39,266 nt of DNA from Peronospora farinosa (lineage: Eukaryota > Oomycota > Peronosporomycetes > Peronosporales > Peronosporaceae): positions 1 to 39,266 of the forward strand of contig CANTFK010000295.1 in the NCBI GenBank assembly GCA_947646735.1, given 5' to 3'. Below, one piece after another: positions 8,305 through 17,913 of the stretch (its first letter is position 1; the number at the start of each line of letters is the position of its first letter). Under the pieces are notes generated by a model that did not search any database, was not told where the DNA came from, and was given only the letters and a program-made list of their open reading frames with translations. The position numbers were made by a program, and so were the translations under genes.

Positions 8305-9969
8305 TTATTCCATTTGAAGAAGAAGCTCCTTCTCGTCCAAAGCCCTCTTTGTACTGATGTCGCAAATGTAGACTTTCGACTTGCGCTTGAGGTCGACCTT
8401 GGCCAGTTTCGATGGAGGCAAGTCATTCACTGTAGCCTCCACGAAACCACGCTCCAAGAACCAATGCGCCGTTCGCGTCGTCATCACAAAAAGTTGCGTG
8501 ATGCCCATGGATGCTGCCTTGCGCATAATGTAACCCAACATGGCGTTGCCCTTACCCAAGTTGCGGTAGTTTGGGTCCACAGCTACACAGCCCATCTCGG
8601 CAAAGTTGTTCTCGTACGGTTGTAGTGTGCAGCAAGCGATGATAGCACCGTCTCGCTCTACGACCGTGAATGTGTCCACGTTGCTCTCAATCTGTTCCTG
8701 ATCGCGGGACACCAGCACGTCGTCGTCCAGCAAAGGCTGAATGAGGCGCATGATGCTGACAATGTCATTGGTGGTGGCCATCCGAATTCCTTCGTACATG
8801 TGCTTTGTGATCATAATTCCTTCACCATCACGGGTAAAGAGCTCCTCCAGCAAGCCACCATCAACATGTCGACTAACAAGGTGCGAGCGCTTGACTCCGT
8901 TCACACAGGCCTTGATCGACTCCTTCAAGTACAACAGAAAGTCTCCACTAATATCCGACTTCTGCCGTGCTAGCTCCAAATATTGCTGTGCCTGCTCTAC
9001 CACAAGTGTCTGTACTACCGTGTTCGACCGCGAGTCGATCAACTCCTCACCGTTGTGCATGAAGATGAGTTTGGAGCTTTCCAACTGAACAGCGCACTTG
9101 CTAGCCACGTGTTCTGAAAGACAGCTGAAGACTTCACCACTGGCACTATAGCCGATGCTCGTTATGAGAACGATATCGCCGTCGTCCAGTGTAGCGCGTA
9201 CCTTTTCGACATTCAGTCGACGCATTTCGCCAGTGTTTTTAAAGTCCACGCCACCTCGAACTCCCACGGGCTGCGCAGTGATGAAGTTGCCCGAAGAAAC
9301 ATTGATCGTTCTGGCCCGTCCAGGAGAATTGACAATCCCTCGCCCCAAATAACTTTCAATCTGGAATCGCACCGATCCGGCAGCGTCCATTGCACACTGG
9401 AGCTCCATAGGGCCCGTGATTCTCATACCACAATCAAATCTCTGTGAGAGTTTCCGAAGTGCTAATTGTCGGTTCAGTTGTGGACGAGAGCCTGCGACCA
9501 ACACCAATTTCACCCCAAAAGTGTTAAGCAGTGCAATGTCGTGCATCGCGGCACCAAAGAGATTGGACTCAACCAATTGACCAGGTAAATGGATAACCAT
9601 TGTGGTACCCCGATGAAAGTTAATGTATGGTGACATATCCCGAAACATGGCGGTGAAGGAGGACGGACCCACCGTCATGTCTCGCTCGGATTGCACAACC
9701 TGCTGCACGCGCAAACTCTCGGGTGGCACCAACGGCAAAAAGTCCGAATAGGTAGTCTGGTCATCCGTAGGAGGGTTAAAGCTGCCCATACCGGGAACGA
9801 AAGTGTGGCCGTGTCCAGCCCCAATTGACTCATACATGGGCGTGGATGGTGCTGCAACCGCCTGCAATGCCGCGCGGCCGGATGTAAAGACACGAGACGA
9901 TCGCGGGTGGCCATAGGTAGACGAGAAGAGCAACCGGCGCAGATGCAACACGCTGGGACGGACCCACAT
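8305..9969 (-). CDS. N-acetylglutamate synthase, two-domain ArgA/NAGS type (554 aa)
   Basis: Transfers acetyl from acetyl-CoA to L-glutamate, the first step of arginine/ornithine biosynthesis. Single exon. Residues 1-40 are Arg/Ser/Leu-rich without acids, consistent with a mitochondrial presequence. Residues about 105-350 form an amino-acid-kinase-fold domain (MVIHLPGQLVES, KLVLVAGSRPQL, DGDIVLITSIGYS). Residues about 393-545 form a GNAT acetyltransferase domain with the acetyl-CoA loop in VAVDPNYRNLGKG, followed by MTTRTAHWFLERGF. The kinase-like domain contains the VAGSRPQ segment seen in bacterial ArgA rather than the KxGG of catalytic acetylglutamate kinases, so it is probably regulatory (arginine sensing). 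Divergent from the EndoU gene across about 300 bp. The start at 9969 is preferred because it provides the leader. Confidence 0.93.
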   Translation of the reverse strand: MWVRPSVLHLRRLLFSSTYGHPRSSRVFTSGRAALQAVAAPSTPMYESIGAGHGHTFVPGMGSFNPPTDDQTTYSDFLPLVPPESLRVQQVVQSERDMTVGPSSFTAMFRDMSPYINFHRGTTMVIHLPGQLVESNLFGAAMHDIALLNTFGVKLVLVAGSRPQLNRQLALRKLSQRFDCGMRITGPMELQCAMDAAGSVRFQIESYLGRGIVNSPGRARTINVSSGNFITAQPVGVRGGVDFKNTGEMRRLNVEKVRATLDDGDIVLITSIGYSASGEVFSCLSEHVASKCAVQLESSKLIFMHNGEELIDSRSNTVVQTLVVEQAQQYLELARQKSDISGDFLLYLKESIKACVNGVKRSHLVSRHVDGGLLEELFTRDGEGIMITKHMYEGIRMATTNDIVSIMRLIQPLLDDDVLVSRDQEQIESNVDTFTVVERDGAIIACCTLQPYENNFAEMGCVAVDPNYRNLGKGNAMLGYIMRKAASMGITQLFVMTTRTAHWFLERGFVEATVNDLPPSKLAKVDLKRKSKVYICDISTKRALDEKELLLQME

Positions 9970-10269
9970 GGAACTTGGAGCTTGGTTGATTCACCCGAGA
10001 AAGGAGACGAGCTTCAAATGAGAGTGGGAGGGGGATGCACATCATTGAGCAGCTCCGTGGGTAAAAACAACCCTAATTGCTATATTACTATAACACATTA
10101 AGTTACAGAGATTAATAAAATGCTGAAGGATTTTAAGCTTTACTTTGGTGTAAGTGATGACGTTATAAGCCAGGTCATTTGGTATGGAAGGATCAAACAC
10201 TCAAGGCAGTCAAGACGGATGCAATTCAGTTTTCGACTGACTTCCGACTCGTAGCACCATCACCCACCA
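9970..10269. promoter_or_regulatory. Divergent intergenic region between NAGS (-) and EndoU (+)
   Basis: A 300-bp gap between two start codons facing away from each other must hold both promoters and 5' UTRs. It is AT-rich around 10070-10150. I see no clearly conserved TATA or initiator to assign to either gene. Confidence 0.6.
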
Positions 10270-11813
10270 ATGACCAGCGTCATTCCAACTTGTAGGCAAT
10301 TACACTGCAATAATGATGTATCTCTGTTTCTTTACAATGCTAACACACTTACAATTTGATATTGACATCTGTTGCTGTAGTTTCAGAGCTTAAGAGCCTC
10401 TCGGCTGCGTGTAACAAGCTCTGGGAGCTTGACACCAATCGTTTGGAGCCCAATGTGCACTACGAACTAAATGTGCAGGAAGGCAAGAACGCTTTTGATC
10501 GTAGTGACATGGCACGTGACCCCCTCTTCACCTTCGTCGACCCGAGCGTCTTTGAGCGTCCCACGTACAAAATGCTGTTTGAACTTCTGGACAATTACGA
10601 ACGCGAGGTGCGAGCTCGCCCTCGACTAAAGCTTTTTGAATGTTGTTGACATTGTGGGTTGACTGCTTATCTTTGAGAATAGACGGGTGTGACTGAGAAA
10701 GTGACACCTAAGGAACTGGCTGAGAACAACATGTTCCTGAACGCAGTGATCGAGACGGCACCCATGCGTTATGCGCACGCGTATGTTGAAAAACCTTTGT
10801 TTTTTTACATGCGACCAATTGAAGTATTTGCGTGATAAGTAATCAATGAGATTGCAATGACAGGTGGTTGTTAAAGAATCACAAGGCTACGGGAGACCTC
10901 AAGGACTTCAAGAAAAAGCTGGAGTTTATTTGGTTTGGACTGTACCGACGTGAAGCGCGCAACGACTCGTCAGGGTTTGAGCATGTGTTTGTAGGTGAGG
11001 AGAAAAATGTGAGTCTGCATGTTGATCTTGCTGCTATATGTACAATGTATCTCTTGCTGAATAAGGTTTGGTCGTGTTGTATTGTTACTGAGTAGGGCAA
11101 GATCTGCGGCTGCCACAATTGGCTCCAAGTGTACAATGAGGAGCGCAATGGTCGCATCAACTACAAGGGCTACATCCGCCCTAGACAGCGTGGATGCAAG
11201 TTTATGGAGCCGACCAATAAGGAGCAGCTTCTTACCTTCCAGTTCCAGTGGGAAGATGAAACGAAGCTCGTGTCAACGAGGTGCGACTGACGAGGTAAAA
11301 CTGAATTGATAGCCCGCTGATATTAACATGTTTTGATGTTTCTGTAGCTTGATCGGAGTGAGTCCAGAGTTCGAGATCGCCCTGTATACGATGTGCTTTC
11401 TCAATGGCCAAGAAAACAACCACGTGCAGCTTGGGCCTTACCTGTGCAACATCAAGTGCTTCAGCTTTGGCCGCGGGAAGGACACAAAGATTGGTACGAC
11501 TTTCCCGGAGGCATTGCCACTAACGGAGGCGCAGGCTGCGGCCAAGATCCAGTCCATTTTGCGTGGTCGCATCACGCGTAGCCATATTTCGCATGTTCGT
11601 CGTCAGGCACCACCTCCTCCTCCTGGTCCAGCTTGGGGTCCACCGCCAGGTGGTGCTGCCACCCCAGCTCTACAGCCTACCGGTACCCACTCAACTGGAA
11701 ACGCGTGGGCTAAGCCTCTCTCTCAGTCTGCCTCATCAGCCGCTGCATCTCCGGTCGCTGCACTAGTTGCCTTGAAGCCCATCGGTGCTTGGGGCCAGCC
11801 GCACATATTTTAG
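10270..11813 (+). CDS. EndoU (XendoU-family) endoribonuclease with C-terminal IQ motif (380 aa, 6 exons)
   Basis: Exons: 10270-10291, 10381-10607, 10683-10780, 10864-11008, 11096-11280 and 11348-11813; all GT..AG and in frame. Residues about 8-275 carry the EndoU domain: FSELKSLSAACNKLWELD, RDPLFTFVDPSVF, APMRYAH, then the catalytic pair FEHVFVGEE (H156) and CHNWLQ (H171), and the Lys in WEDETKLVS (K221), matching the His-His-Lys triad of the family. These enzymes cut RNA, preferring uridylates, with Mn2+ dependence in the animal enzymes. No signal peptide is present, so it is predicted intracellular, unlike many animal EndoU proteins. After the domain comes a perfect IQ motif (IQSILRGRITR, about 293-303) and a Pro/Ala-rich tail, suggesting calmodulin or EF-hand light-chain binding. 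The tiny first exon is the least certain part. Confidence 0.92.
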
Positions 11814-12721
11814 CGTTGCTACTAAGAAATGCGCAAGAGCGATCTTGTTGCGCTTAGACAGTCCGCGGATGTCATGTAGATAATACGACAAATGACAACT
11901 TCGACTGGTTCGTAATATTGTCAGTCCGTTCGAGGCTTGCTACGTCCGTTTTAGCACGACAGGCACCCAAATTGGTAGAGAGACCACGATGCCTCATTTC
12001 AAGATATGCAGTGCACCTCTTGCTCACGATCTTGGGCAAGAGGTTGCATGACAAAGAGCCGTGGTCGATACAGAAGAGTCGAGTATTGTACTACGTTGCC
12101 TAAGATATCAGGCTATTGCTAGCAAGACTCCAATTGGTGGTGTCATGCTTGTAATGTAGAAACGCGACCACCCTTATTGCGTCTACCTGAAAATAGCTAG
12201 GAAAAGTAGGCATTGGAAGGCTCGCTCCAGAAGGAAGGCATTCAACGTAAATCCACGCAACGGAGTTCAGAAGTTGCGACGCATTAGCCTGTGACAGGTC
12301 GAAAACAAATTAGCGAAGCGGACGAAGAGGATACCGCTGCCGCCAATTGCATCGCTTCGTGCACAAAAGCTCGAGTCGTTTTGCACGTCGTCCATCACCT
12401 TATGGAAGACGTGAAAAGTGCCATCAAATGTAAACGCGTAAGAGCAGCAGCCAGCACCATTTCGTTGCCCCCACCTAAGTGCTATCAGTAGTGCAGCCGC
12501 GGCCAACGTCAAGACATTACGCAATCTTGGTATGACAGCTTCATCGGACGAAACTGGAAAGAAACAATCTGAATGCAAACCAGAAAATAACAGAATGCTT
12601 ACCGTCGACTTCAGCGGAGAAAGTCATAATATACAACTAATGCTCAGAGTGCAGTAATTGCAGCGAAACGAGATACATTCAGCATTCAAAATACAGAATG
12701 TCTTACCTGCAGGTTTAATTC
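11814..12721. other. Convergent intergenic region, EndoU / ARP10
   Basis: About 900 bp between two 3' ends. It contains short open frames on both strands (for example 12267-12578) but none with a motif, splice support or biased composition. I call nothing in it beyond the expected 3' UTRs. Confidence 0.5.
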
Positions 12722-14398
12722 CTAGAATCCTTCTTCAGCCACAGTAAGCCAATCGGGGATGCAGGTGCCTTTAGAACTGCTGTAGTCTTCCAGCGAAATT
12801 GCCGAGACACGTGCACCTTCAGTGGCAGCATAAATTGAACCCCCTACCCACGCAAGCATGTTGCGAGGAAAATATGTCGGAACAAGCTGCGCTCTATCAA
12901 CAGCGACTGAAGCTGAAGCAAACTCGTTGTCATGGTGTAATAGCTCGCGTACTTCGTCCACCACGCGCTGGGCCAAGCCTACCCGAACTCAAACCGATTA
13001 GCGTTGCAAAAATAGCAAAAGTTGCTCCTTACATCAAGCTTACCAGGGATCATAGCGGCTCCCCCAACCAAAAGCAAGTTCTCCAGCATTGCTGCTCTTA
13101 CATCAAGAGGGGCCTTCTTCAAGACCTGAACGATACCATCAACAATAAATGTCCCATCCCTGTCTTCGTCGCCTGAGCAATGGATAAATTTTAGCGGTGG
13201 AAATGTACATTTTTTGTAATGCAGTGCTACATAGCAAACACAACTTACCTAAAAGGAGCTGTTCCACAGCACTAGTACGCAAGAACCCAGGAACCTGTCA
13301 AGTATCAAACGTTATCAGCCTTTCATTATCGATCTTGAAGTGTTGTGGAAAAACGACGTGTGTAAAACGTCGTAAACCAACCTGAAGCACGTCGTTGCCT
13401 TGCGTATGAAAGTCGGCGTCAATAACATTCAGCAATGGATCCTAATGCACAAAGAAGCATCACAAAGACGCCGAGTTTAGCAAAGACTCGTGGCTACCTT
13501 CGTTGTTAGATCATACCTTTTGTTGCGCAAAGCACGCTCGCTCTAGAATATCCTCTGCTAAGGTTTCCGTCACAGGCGTGACAACTTTGGAGGTGTCCAT
13601 CGGCTGATCACGGGAAGAATTCAGCTCTCGTTGGATAACTTGACAGCAGTTTCGACTTCCAACGGATACAGCTAAAACAATAGCAGCGCATAAAGCGAGC
13701 TGTGTAAGCTCTCCGTCTGTCTTCTCCAATAGGAAAGACAATGCCTACTTTGATAAAGATAAGGAAGAGGAATGCCTTTATACACTGGAAGCAGCCGCGT
13801 CTCCGACCAGCCGCAGTCTACTACCAACGCCGTGTGATTGGCCGTAGCATACAGCACCGTCAACATCGACGGCACCAGTGTCACGGCAGAAGCCTAAGAG
13901 ACAGCAGATTCACCATTTTTCAGCCTCTAAGTGTACAGATAGCCACATGGTCTACCAGCTTACCTTGAACACATCAAAGAGAACACTCAGTAGCGTCTCT
14001 CGAAACACTCGAGGCAGCAGGAGATCTTCACACACCACAAAGCGTCGACGCGTCGGACTCACAAGTAACAAACTGTAAGCAGCATCAATTAGAATCCAGT
14101 CATAACCTGCACCGAAAGATAGCACACGAAACAACGTACTCAAAGCACAAAGTATGGAGCTTTGAATACAGATATTGACGCCATTTAGTGGCACTTAATG
14201 GCGTCTCCAGCATCTCCCCCACCTGTAAAAACTCAATGTTAAATCAGACATAGTAAAGCAAAGACACCATTTAAGACACGGACGAACCTGCCAACGTTCC
14301 ACACAGCGAGGTGCACGCTCTCCAGATATGCCGCATCGGGCGTAACGTGCCCCGAGCTCGAGCACCAGCGCACTCTTGTCGCTTAGTGAGCTGATCAT
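12722..14398 (-). CDS. Actin-related protein 10/11 (dynactin pointed-end complex), 364 aa, 9 exons
   Basis: Exons on the minus strand: 14398-14288, 14222-14140, 14072-13964, 13893-13749, 13671-13517, 13441-13382, 13294-13249, 13172-13044 and 12978-12722. All have GT..AG borders and join in frame. The first nucleotide-binding loop is SALVLELGARYARCGISGE (residues 9-27), with Glu where conventional actin has Asp. The second is LVVDCGWSETRLLPVYKGIPL, and the adenosine region is LLLVGGAAMIPG. The C terminus has the ARP-typical AWVGGSIYA and a final PDW segment shared with animal Arp11. Arp10/11 caps the pointed end of the Arp1 filament in dynactin and helps link cargo to dynein. At 364 aa it is shorter than the human protein (about 417 aa). 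Many small introns make a single-frame search miss it. Confidence 0.9.
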
Positions 14399-15299
14399 GG
14401 TTGTCCGTCCCTCGATTGAGTGACTTTATGTAAAATTTGAGTCTGCTCACAGTTGTAGAGAAGATACTTTTGTCTTCCAGGTAGTACTTTATCTGCGAGG
14501 TGTCTAGAGGTGCAACGTGAAGATGAATCTGCATAAGGAAGGCTAAACAATTTTTGCAAATGGATTGAGGGGGTCATCAAGCAGATTTCAGCGTATCCAT
14601 TGTATCACCGAGTATAAAATGCAAAGTAGCCTAGCCTATAAGGGCAAGTGCTAAATATAGCAGGCTCTTGTTTGACTCGAGAGCAGTTTGTTGACCTCTA
14701 GCACTTTTATTATTCCTGCCAGCCTCATCCATCTCCCTTAGGGTCAAAACAATTTCTTAGACCATGTTTGTGGTGGATTCTTGGATGATCCTCGGCATGA
14801 TTGCCATTCACCAAAGAAACTAAGTAGTAAGTCTTGAAAGTCGTTCTTAACAATCCGGTCGATAACAATGCAATATGATGATATGTGTGATGGCTATTTG
14901 ATAGTCACAAGTGCATTTTGGTTAGTCTTCTGCCAAATAAGCTCAATTGTCGGGTACTCACTGTGAATCACAGCCTTGATGCCTTCAAAGTTTCAGCGTT
15001 GGTACTTGTGATACTTATCGACAACTGCAAATGCAAAAGTTCAAAAAGTCAGCTGCGACAAATGTGGTATTACAGCTTACTTTCAACCTTTACAAAAGCG
15101 ATCACATATGCAAGTGACAAGTAGAGGCTTCACACAGCGTGTGACATATTCTAATCGTTCTCTAACAAGTGCTCAATTGGAAGATATATTTTGCCTTTTG
15201 GAATCGAATTGCTTTCTAATCGCTCAATGCGTGAATATAACGTGGTCCATCAAAATTAGACTAATTATTAGTTCTCTATACAATTAATATTGCCACGTC
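14399..15299. promoter_or_regulatory. Divergent intergenic region ARP10 (-) / XRCC4-like (+)
   Basis: About 900 bp separating two divergent start codons; AT-rich, particularly at 15125-15299. Open frames are short and unsupported. Promoters of both genes should lie here, but no specific site is convincing. Confidence 0.5.
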
Positions 15300-16472
15300 A
15301 TGTCGTTGGCGGAGGTTGATGCTGTAGATGCGGACTCTACTAACTCCTCGTCCTCTCTCTCCCTCTTTGTGCATTGTAGTCGCACCACCTCTTCCACTTC
15401 TTCATTCAAGGGTACACCTCTGTCTATTCACATTCAGCTGGTGGATCCACCGACACTATACGAGGCTGACGTCGCTTCCTCTCACAAGCCGCGGGCACTC
15501 GATTGCTCAGGCACTGAATATGTCGCAGCGGTGGAGTCGGCATTGATGGCGTCATCATCGGACCAATCATCTCGCTTTGAGTTTCGGTGGTCGAAGCAAA
15601 AACGATCGTTGACGCTCATGGAGCGCGCAGGATTTGCCATGAAATTCTGCGCTATCGAGTTTCAAGCGTCGGAAGATGTGGCAACGTGGCGAGAATTGTT
15701 GCATCAGGTGGCAACGCAAGAGAGAGAAAATTCAAAATTGATACTGGAGACAGAAAATAAAGTCAAACATTGTGAGACGGTGTTGAAACAGAAGGAGACG
15801 TTGCTGGAGACGGCATTGATAGCCAAACAGAAGGTCGAGGACGAATTGTTCCAGGGTTTCTGTGCTGTATTGAATACCAAGAAAGATGAGATACGGAGAC
15901 TGCAATTTGAAATTGAGAAGGTTCAGGACATGCACAAGTATGAGATGCAACCGATGAAGAAAAGGAAAGTTGTGGCACCGAAAGGGAACAAGAAAGCGAC
16001 AGGGGCAAAATTAAAGAGGAAGATGGAGGAGGAGAAGGAGGAGGAAGAAGACGAAGAGATGAGTGATGGGTCCAATGAGGGTAATTGTGTAGCTCGTGAG
16101 GAGGATGACGATGACAATGATGAGCTAAAACGTGCAAAGAACGACGCAATTAATGCGTATAGTGCTCTACCACCGAATTTGCGGTCGAGTTCGGTGCAGA
16201 TTAGCTCTGCGGAAGACGTGCTATCGCGTATGGATGACATTATTAAGAATGAAGAGGAGGAGGATGAAGTGACTCAGAGAGAAGGGAATAGTCGATGTGG
16301 CAGGGCTGTAATCTCTGAGCCGACACAGCCGCGAACGAGAAAGACCGCAGCTTTGAAGGTTGAGCCGACGCTTGTGCCACAATCTGAATCAGAGAAGACG
16401 TTGTGTCCAGTATCACAAGTCGATGAAGCAATGGATTTAGAGGAGGAGGATATCCTTGATATGCTGTCGTAG
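15300..16472 (+). CDS. XRCC4-like non-homologous end-joining factor (390 aa)
   Basis: Single-exon gene. Residues about 18-125 fit the XRCC4 N-terminal beta-sandwich head (FEFRWSKQKRSLTLMERA, then AMKFCAIEFQ and a WRELL helix). A long coiled coil spans about 128-212 and contains the conserved stretch LFQGFCAVLNTKKDEIRRLQ, the counterpart of the animal XRCC4 segment that binds DNA ligase IV. A basic nuclear-localisation-like run (KKRKV...KGNKK) at about 220-233 is followed by a strongly acidic, low-complexity tail to residue 275. A second acidic end (EEEDILDMLS) closes the protein. XRCC4 dimers scaffold ligase IV in double-strand break repair. The family call rests on coiled-coil similarity and domain order; PAXX or XLF relatives are less likely. 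Confidence 0.82.
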   Translation: MSLAEVDAVDADSTNSSSSLSLFVHCSRTTSSTSSFKGTPLSIHIQLVDPPTLYEADVASSHKPRALDCSGTEYVAAVESALMASSSDQSSRFEFRWSKQKRSLTLMERAGFAMKFCAIEFQASEDVATWRELLHQVATQERENSKLILETENKVKHCETVLKQKETLLETALIAKQKVEDELFQGFCAVLNTKKDEIRRLQFEIEKVQDMHKYEMQPMKKRKVVAPKGNKKATGAKLKRKMEEEKEEEEDEEMSDGSNEGNCVAREEDDDDNDELKRAKNDAINAYSALPPNLRSSSVQISSAEDVLSRMDDIIKNEEEEDEVTQREGNSRCGRAVISEPTQPRTRKTAALKVEPTLVPQSESEKTLCPVSQVDEAMDLEEEDILDMLS

Positions 16473-17648
16473 AAGAATGTTTGCAACAGAAATATGCTTG
16501 CACTTAATGCTGCTTCTGCAACGTGCTAGCAATTCCCCTCCCCACCAGAAAGTACCAATACAGACTCGTGTCATGTAGGAAGCCGATATTTATTGGAGTC
16601 GAGCTTTACATCACCAAAACATTGAGGTGCATATTGATAAGTAACATATACCTATCGAGAGGGGCGTTCTGTGCTACTTTCACGACAACGCCTTCACGCG
16701 TCAGAGCAACCTAGGTCGTGCTCTTATAGTGCCAGCGTAAACTCGACAACGTCTCATCCTCGACGCTGTCGAGTTTACGCTGGCACTATCAGCTGGATTC
16801 TGATATATCGTACTCTCTTGCATTGGTAGCAACATCAAGTGGCTGTAATGAAACGTCACTGCTGGTGACAAGCCCCGTACAACCACCGGACTCGAACGAG
16901 GAACCGGCGTTGCGAACCAGGCTAAAGATCTACCAGGTCTTCTGCAACCACGTAAGGGTTAAATAAAGGCAATTGTTATTTCCACTACGCTGTTTACTCT
17001 TTCCACCACACCAAAACTTTTGTTTGAATAATCACAGGGGCACAACACCACCACACCATCACACCACCACACCACGCCACACCCGCTCACCATCTTAACC
17101 CATGGCCATATGATTAGCTCATTCACTATATCTAAGACCCAGGCATTTTAGATCTCTATGTTCCCTTTGCCTGATTCAACGTGAACTCGATGACTTCTAA
17201 CTCAACATCTAATTGGCCGTCCTGCCGTTTTCGCTGTTATGATTGTTTCTGCCATCATAACCTGCACCAAGGCGGAGGCCAAGCAAAATCCGACATTGAC
17301 GGACGGAGGACGCATCATAGCTGCGGCATAGCTTAATGACGGGAGAGGCCCGTTTTTCAACAGCTGAGAGACTTGGATGGCTTGTGGCCGGCGTGAACAT
17401 CAATAGTACCAAACGCGCACCGGGAACAAATTTGCTCGGAATAAAGGTGAATGACGAAGTCCGAAAACAGTTATTATTCTGTAGCAGAACGAATGGCCGG
17501 GCAAAAGTGTTTGCTATAATTATCATGTGTTGTAGCGCGGTGAACTAGTAGGCGTAGGCTGCTCGTGATTTAATGTGCTTGATTATTATGGCTCGATTAT
17601 TATGTGCTAGTCTCTCAAAGTTAATCGGGGAACCTGGTTCCGGTAGTT
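16473..17648. other. Spacer with LTR-like AT/polyA region and CACCAC microsatellite
   Basis: Besides the hairpin, 16950-17035 reads like the end of an LTR (GTTAAATAAAGGCAATTG followed by a pyrimidine-rich stretch), but no matching partner exists in the window. A CAC/ACC microsatellite spans about 17040-17092. A hydrophobic frame around 17208-17330 is interrupted by stops. No gene is supported. Confidence 0.4.
16726..16789. repeat. Perfect 23-bp inverted repeat (hairpin, 18-nt loop)
   Basis: Arms 16726-16748 and 16767-16789 are perfect reverse complements (first arm begins ATAGTGCCAGCG), with an 18-nt loop. It lies about 250 bp after the XRCC4-like stop codon and would form a very stable stem if transcribed. 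It could be a small-RNA precursor, a terminal remnant of a palindromic element, or part of an LTR-like segment that continues to about 17030. Confidence 0.9.
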
Positions 17649-17653
17649 GCTCC

Positions 17654-17900
17654 TGTTGGAAGTTGAGGTTGAAGATCCTGAATTCGATTAGCGCCAGCCG
17701 TTAATCTGGTCAGAGATAGTCAGTGCAAGATGGTAGTAGAAAAGTTGGTCAGCAAATATCTGTCGTTGAGACGGTTGGAGCACAGACTTTTAGGAGAATG
17801 AGTGGCTAGGAGGCAGACAGAAGAGATAACTAGTAAGAAGCAATAGAGAATCTTATTGTTCACCTACCGCTTCCTTCTCGCAACACGCATCTTGCCTATA
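17654..17900 (+). repeat. Copia 5' LTR
   Basis: Begins TGTTGGAAGTTGAGG after the target duplicate GCTCC and ends ...CTTGCCTATA. Compared with the 3' LTR it differs by an A/G change, one inserted C and a C/A change, about 1.2 percent. Confidence 0.95.
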
Positions 17901-17913
17901 GGTTATGAGCCCA
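17901..17913 (+). other. Copia primer-binding site (initiator Met half-tRNA type)
   Basis: GGTTATGAGCCCA directly after the 5' LTR is complementary to the anticodon loop and 3' anticodon stem of an initiator tRNA-Met (contains CAT anticodon complement). Copia-class elements are known to prime from internally cleaved tRNA-iMet. Confidence 0.8.

Noticed and set aside
12267..12578. Overlapping ORFs on both strands between EndoU and ARP10
   Set aside because: No motif, no splice link and no family; likely chance frames in intergenic DNA.
15763..16240. Ser-rich minus-strand ORFs
   Set aside because: They are antisense to the acidic and coiled-coil codons of the XRCC4-like gene.
16880..16915. tRNA-like T-arm on the minus strand (GGACTCGAACG)
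   Set aside because: The T-loop matches, but the flanking five-base stem does not pair and no D-arm or anticodon arm is found.
17208..17526. Possible secreted effector (hydrophobic leader, then a 60-codon frame)
   Set aside because: The leader has no good start, a TAG interrupts it, and the downstream frame is shifted; no RXLR or EER motif is visible.
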